Below, piece by piece: positions 6,019-7,433 of a stretch of DNA of 7,433 nt. How positions within the stretch are numbered: position 1 is the first letter of the stretch; each line of letters begins with the position of its first letter. The notes under the pieces are model-generated. The model was given only the letters and a program-made list of their open reading frames with translations, was not told where the DNA came from and did no database searches. Location: positions 15,168-22,600 of the forward strand of contig DMKK01000186.1 of assembly GCA_003454335.1 (NCBI GenBank), written 5' to 3'. A program made the position numbers and the translations under genes. This stretch comes from Gammaproteobacteria bacterium. Its GTDB lineage: Bacteria; Pseudomonadota; Gammaproteobacteria; UBA9214.

Positions 6019-6030
6019 AATAAATTTATT
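6019..6030. repeat. 12-bp AT palindrome AATAAATTTATT
   Basis: A perfect 12-base palindrome about 73 bases upstream of the VPxPAA-CTERM start, beside the GTTAA-A-TTAAC inverted repeat at 6001-6011. It could be an operator or an AT-rich promoter element for the minus-strand gene. Low sequence complexity makes chance occurrence quite possible. Confidence 0.3.
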
Positions 6031-6241
6031 AATGGCTACTACAGATTTCACCCTACACTTGCCTCTCATACAGAACACTTACAGATTGCGAATCCGGTAT
6101 TTTTAATGTGCGCTATATTTATTCGGGTTTCTCTGTAACCTTTTGAATATAAATTGTATTTATTGGGATCCTGGATGCGGTTCCCTGTGCCTGATAGATG
6201 CTTGTGCCCAAACGAAACCCATGGCTCTCAATCCCGAATAT

Positions 6242-6278
6242 CCGTATCCTGTAGCGACAGGATCATGCCGTATCTTGT
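6242..6278. repeat. Hairpin plus imperfect direct repeat upstream of sixA
   Basis: ATCCTGT (6246-6252) and ACAGGAT (6257-6263) form a perfect 7-bp stem with an AGCG loop. The left arm belongs to CCGTATCCTGT (6242-6252), repeated with one mismatch as CCGTATCTTGT (6268-6278), 26 bases further on. The copies end 18 bases before the sixA ATG. Two or three related sites in a row suggest an operator array for sixA, or a leader hairpin. The hairpin lacks a T-run and is not an intrinsic terminator. Confidence 0.45.
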
Positions 6279-6296
6279 CAAGAGCCTTTGGAATTT

Positions 6297-6770
6297 ATGA
6301 AACTTTATCTGCTACAACATGGCGAGGCCGTTTCCAAGCAGGAAGATCCCGGGCGTCCGCTAAGTGAGCGGGGCGTGCAGGATGTGCAGGCAGTGGCGGC
6401 CCTGCTCGGCAACGCCGGGATAAAGGTTGCACGTGTCTGGCACAGTGGCAAGCGACGGGCAGAGCAGACGGCGGACATTCTGGCAAAGGTGGTGTTGGCC
6501 GGGGGCAGGGCAGAGGTCGTCGAAGGGATTAGTCCGAATGATCCGGTAGGCGAGTTTGCCACTGATGCTGATGTCTGGGAGGAGGATACCCTGGTGGTTG
6601 GTCATTTGCCCTTTATGTCCAGGCTGGTGTCGCTGTTGGTGACCGGGGATACGGACACTGAATTGGTACAGTATCAGCCTGGTAGTCTTGTTTGCCTGGA
6701 ACGACTGGATGCAGAACTGTGGGTGATTACCGGGATGCTGCGGCCAGCCCTGCTAGCGGAGACTGGCTGA
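6297..6770 (+). CDS. sixA: Phosphohistidine phosphatase SixA
   Basis: A 157-aa protein of the histidine phosphatase superfamily, close in length to E. coli SixA (161 aa). It starts MKLYLLQ-H8-GEA: H8 is the phosphate-accepting residue, and Gln7 replaces the Arg of the usual RHG motif. GRPLSERG (19-26), HSGKRRAEQT (49-58, with the phosphate-binding Arg) and V-G-H103-LPF (second active-site His) complete the site. In E. coli SixA removes phosphate from histidines of proteins such as the nitrogen PTS protein NPr, and was earlier linked to ArcB; the target here is not known. It acts in the cytosol; no signal peptide is seen. I chose the ATG at 6297 because the protein then begins as the family does. 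A TTG at 6288 is possible, and the ribosome site is weak (TTTGGA). One base separates its stop from the next start. Confidence 0.9.
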   Translation: MKLYLLQHGEAVSKQEDPGRPLSERGVQDVQAVAALLGNAGIKVARVWHSGKRRAEQTADILAKVVLAGGRAEVVEGISPNDPVGEFATDADVWEEDTLVVGHLPFMSRLVSLLVTGDTDTELVQYQPGSLVCLERLDAELWVITGMLRPALLAETG

Positions 6771-6771
6771 C

Positions 6772-7038
6772 ATGAGTTTACGTGGCATGGTCCCGCCGGA
6801 CCCGCAAACCGATGTATCGCAAGTCCGCTTTGCGGTGATCTTTACACCGCGTCAGGATCGGAAGCGATTTCCGGCAGGTTGCGTGGAAATTTTTGCGTCC
6901 GGGGAGGCCGCGCTTACCGCTGCCGATCCGGGCAAAAACCATCACGCCGCGCGCGTGGTGGGTCCTTCCAAGTCCTCCGAGGGGCAATATATCTACTACC
7001 TGATGGAATGGTTGCAGGACGTTGTACCTGCCTCCTGA
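6772..7038 (+). CDS. Small conserved-looking protein in operon with sixA, function unknown
   Basis: An 88-aa soluble protein I cannot assign to a named family. It has no signal peptide or membrane segment, and one cysteine (C37). Visible features are V-R-F-A-V-I-F-T-P-R-Q-D-R-K-R-F-P (18-34), an Ala-rich helix (about 42-52: ASGEAALTAAD), V62-V-G-P-S-K-S-S-E-G-Q72 and an aromatic end, YIYYLMEWL (73-81). The order suggests a small alpha/beta domain with a conserved loop. The ATG at 6772 follows the sixA stop after one base (TGACATG), with GGAG (6758-6761) ten bases upstream. The gene is thus translationally coupled to sixA and may work with it. The reading frame is intact and its neighbour spacing supports a real gene. 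It ends 61 bases before the convergent thioredoxin-fold gene. Confidence 0.7.
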   Translation: MSLRGMVPPDPQTDVSQVRFAVIFTPRQDRKRFPAGCVEIFASGEAALTAADPGKNHHAARVVGPSKSSEGQYIYYLMEWLQDVVPAS

Positions 7039-7099
7039 AGGGAGCGGGGGCAGTGAGTGAGGCAACCCGAAGATTCTGGAAAGAGTCGGTATTCTTTAC

Positions 7100-7433
7100 T
7101 CAGTCGCTTTGTGATTCCGGTATACCCAGCCCCCGCAGAAACTCAAGATACGCCGGCTTTTCCCATTCGCGTCCGCCCAGCGCCTGATACTGAATATGGC
7201 CGGAGGGATCTACCAGGTAGGTGGCTGGCAGGCCGCGGGGTTGCCATGCCTCGGTTACCTGACCATCTGTATCCATTAACGGCAGCAGGTCCGGTGCCAC
7301 AATACCGAGAAACGTAAACACCTCATCTTCGGTTTCTGCCGTGTTGACAAGGACAATTTCCAGGGGGCTGTCGCCGAGCGCGCTAACCATGCGTTCAATG
7401 CCGGGCATTTCCTTGCGGCAGGGGCCGCACCAG
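7100..7433 (-). CDS. TlpA/ResA-like thioredoxin-fold protein, 5' end cut by window
   Basis: The reading frame stays open past the internal Met at 7408 to the window edge. The extra codons (7409-7432) read W-C-G-P-C-R-K-E, the redox-active thioredoxin motif, with the cysteines at 7427-7429 and 7418-7420. Downstream are a beta strand (IVLVNTAE), the cis-proline motif G-L-P-A-T-Y and LVDPSGHIQYQ, typical of TlpA/ResA/DsbE-type periplasmic thioredoxins. About 110 residues are visible, the C-terminal two-thirds; the missing part should hold a signal peptide or membrane anchor and the first strands. The likely role is reduction or exchange of disulfides in the periplasm, for example in cytochrome c maturation; the partner is unknown. 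It is convergent with the 88-aa gene. Confidence 0.88.
   Translation of the reverse strand, partial: WCGPCRKEMPGIERMVSALGDSPLEIVLVNTAETEDEVFTFLGIVAPDLLPLMDTDGQVTEAWQPRGLPATYLVDPSGHIQYQALGGREWEKPAYLEFLRGLGIPESQSD

Larger units (their letters stand above)
5947..6296. other. 350-bp gene-free AT-richer region between divergent genes
   Basis: No convincing gene was found on either strand. The region holds the 5' sides of both the VPxPAA-CTERM gene (-) and sixA (+). It contains a GTTAA-A-TTAAC inverted repeat (6001-6011), a 12-bp AATAAATTTATT palindrome (6019-6030), a TATAAA box on the plus strand (6148-6153) without a good -35 box, a hairpin (6246-6263) and an imperfect direct repeat next to it. 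I looked for a sigma54 box (TGGCAC-N5-TTGCA) upstream of the CTERM gene, because some PEP-CTERM genes use sigma54, and saw none. The region is long enough for an unannotated small RNA or elaborate control. Confidence 0.5.

Noticed and set aside
6143..6367. TTG-started 74-codon frame across the sixA leader
   Set aside because: It runs into sixA in another frame and has neither a ribosome site nor protein features.
1..7433. CRISPR array, tRNA, rRNA, insertion sequence or prophage
   Set aside because: No regularly spaced repeats, cloverleaf-like or rRNA segments, transposase, integrase or phage proteins were seen on either strand.

Overview
The window looks like chromosomal DNA of a free-living gammaproteobacterium, possibly a Chromatiales-like or related sulfur or marine lineage. 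The evidence is moderately GC-rich genes with densely packed operons, a C-terminal VPxPAA-type protein-sorting tail, a SixA of the 'LQHGEA' type, and a bacterial relative of the tRNA-queuosine mannosyltransferase. The lineage is inferred from protein style, not from a marker gene. There are no rRNA or tRNA genes, CRISPR arrays, transposases or phage genes.

Layout. (1) 1-1210, minus strand: a short, probably co-transcribed pair. A 93-aa protein whose C-terminal half resembles the PC4 single-stranded DNA-binding fold is followed by a PAP2-type phosphatase made as a lipoprotein. (2) 1211-1355: divergent intergenic region with weak promoter candidates on both strands. (3) 1356-4667, plus strand: a tight three-gene operon encoding a POT/PTR2 (SLC15-like) proton-coupled peptide transporter, a DUF3524/GT-B glycosyltransferase of the tRNA-queuosine mannosyltransferase family, and an alpha/beta hydrolase. 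The first junction is a TGATG stop/start overlap and the second a 14-nt overlap. (4) 4668-5946: two exported proteins facing each other. One is a small unknown protein with a signal peptide and a C-terminal membrane segment (+). The other is a VPxPAA-CTERM exported protein (-). (5) 5947-6296: a gene-free, AT-richer stretch with several inverted and direct repeats. (6) 6297-7038: sixA and an 88-aa unknown protein one base apart (+). (7) 7100-7433: the C-terminal part of a TlpA/ResA-like thioredoxin-fold protein (-). It runs off the window edge with the WCGPC active site in the last bases.

How the genes work together is clear only within operons. The transporter, queuosine-type glycosyltransferase and hydrolase are translationally linked, but no shared pathway is evident. 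The VPxPAA-CTERM protein implies an exosortase-type system elsewhere in the genome. I found no convincing undescribed multi-gene system. The best leads are the bacterial queuosine-mannosyltransferase homologue in its operon, the PC4-like/PAP2-lipoprotein pair, and the small protein with an unassigned C-terminal anchor.
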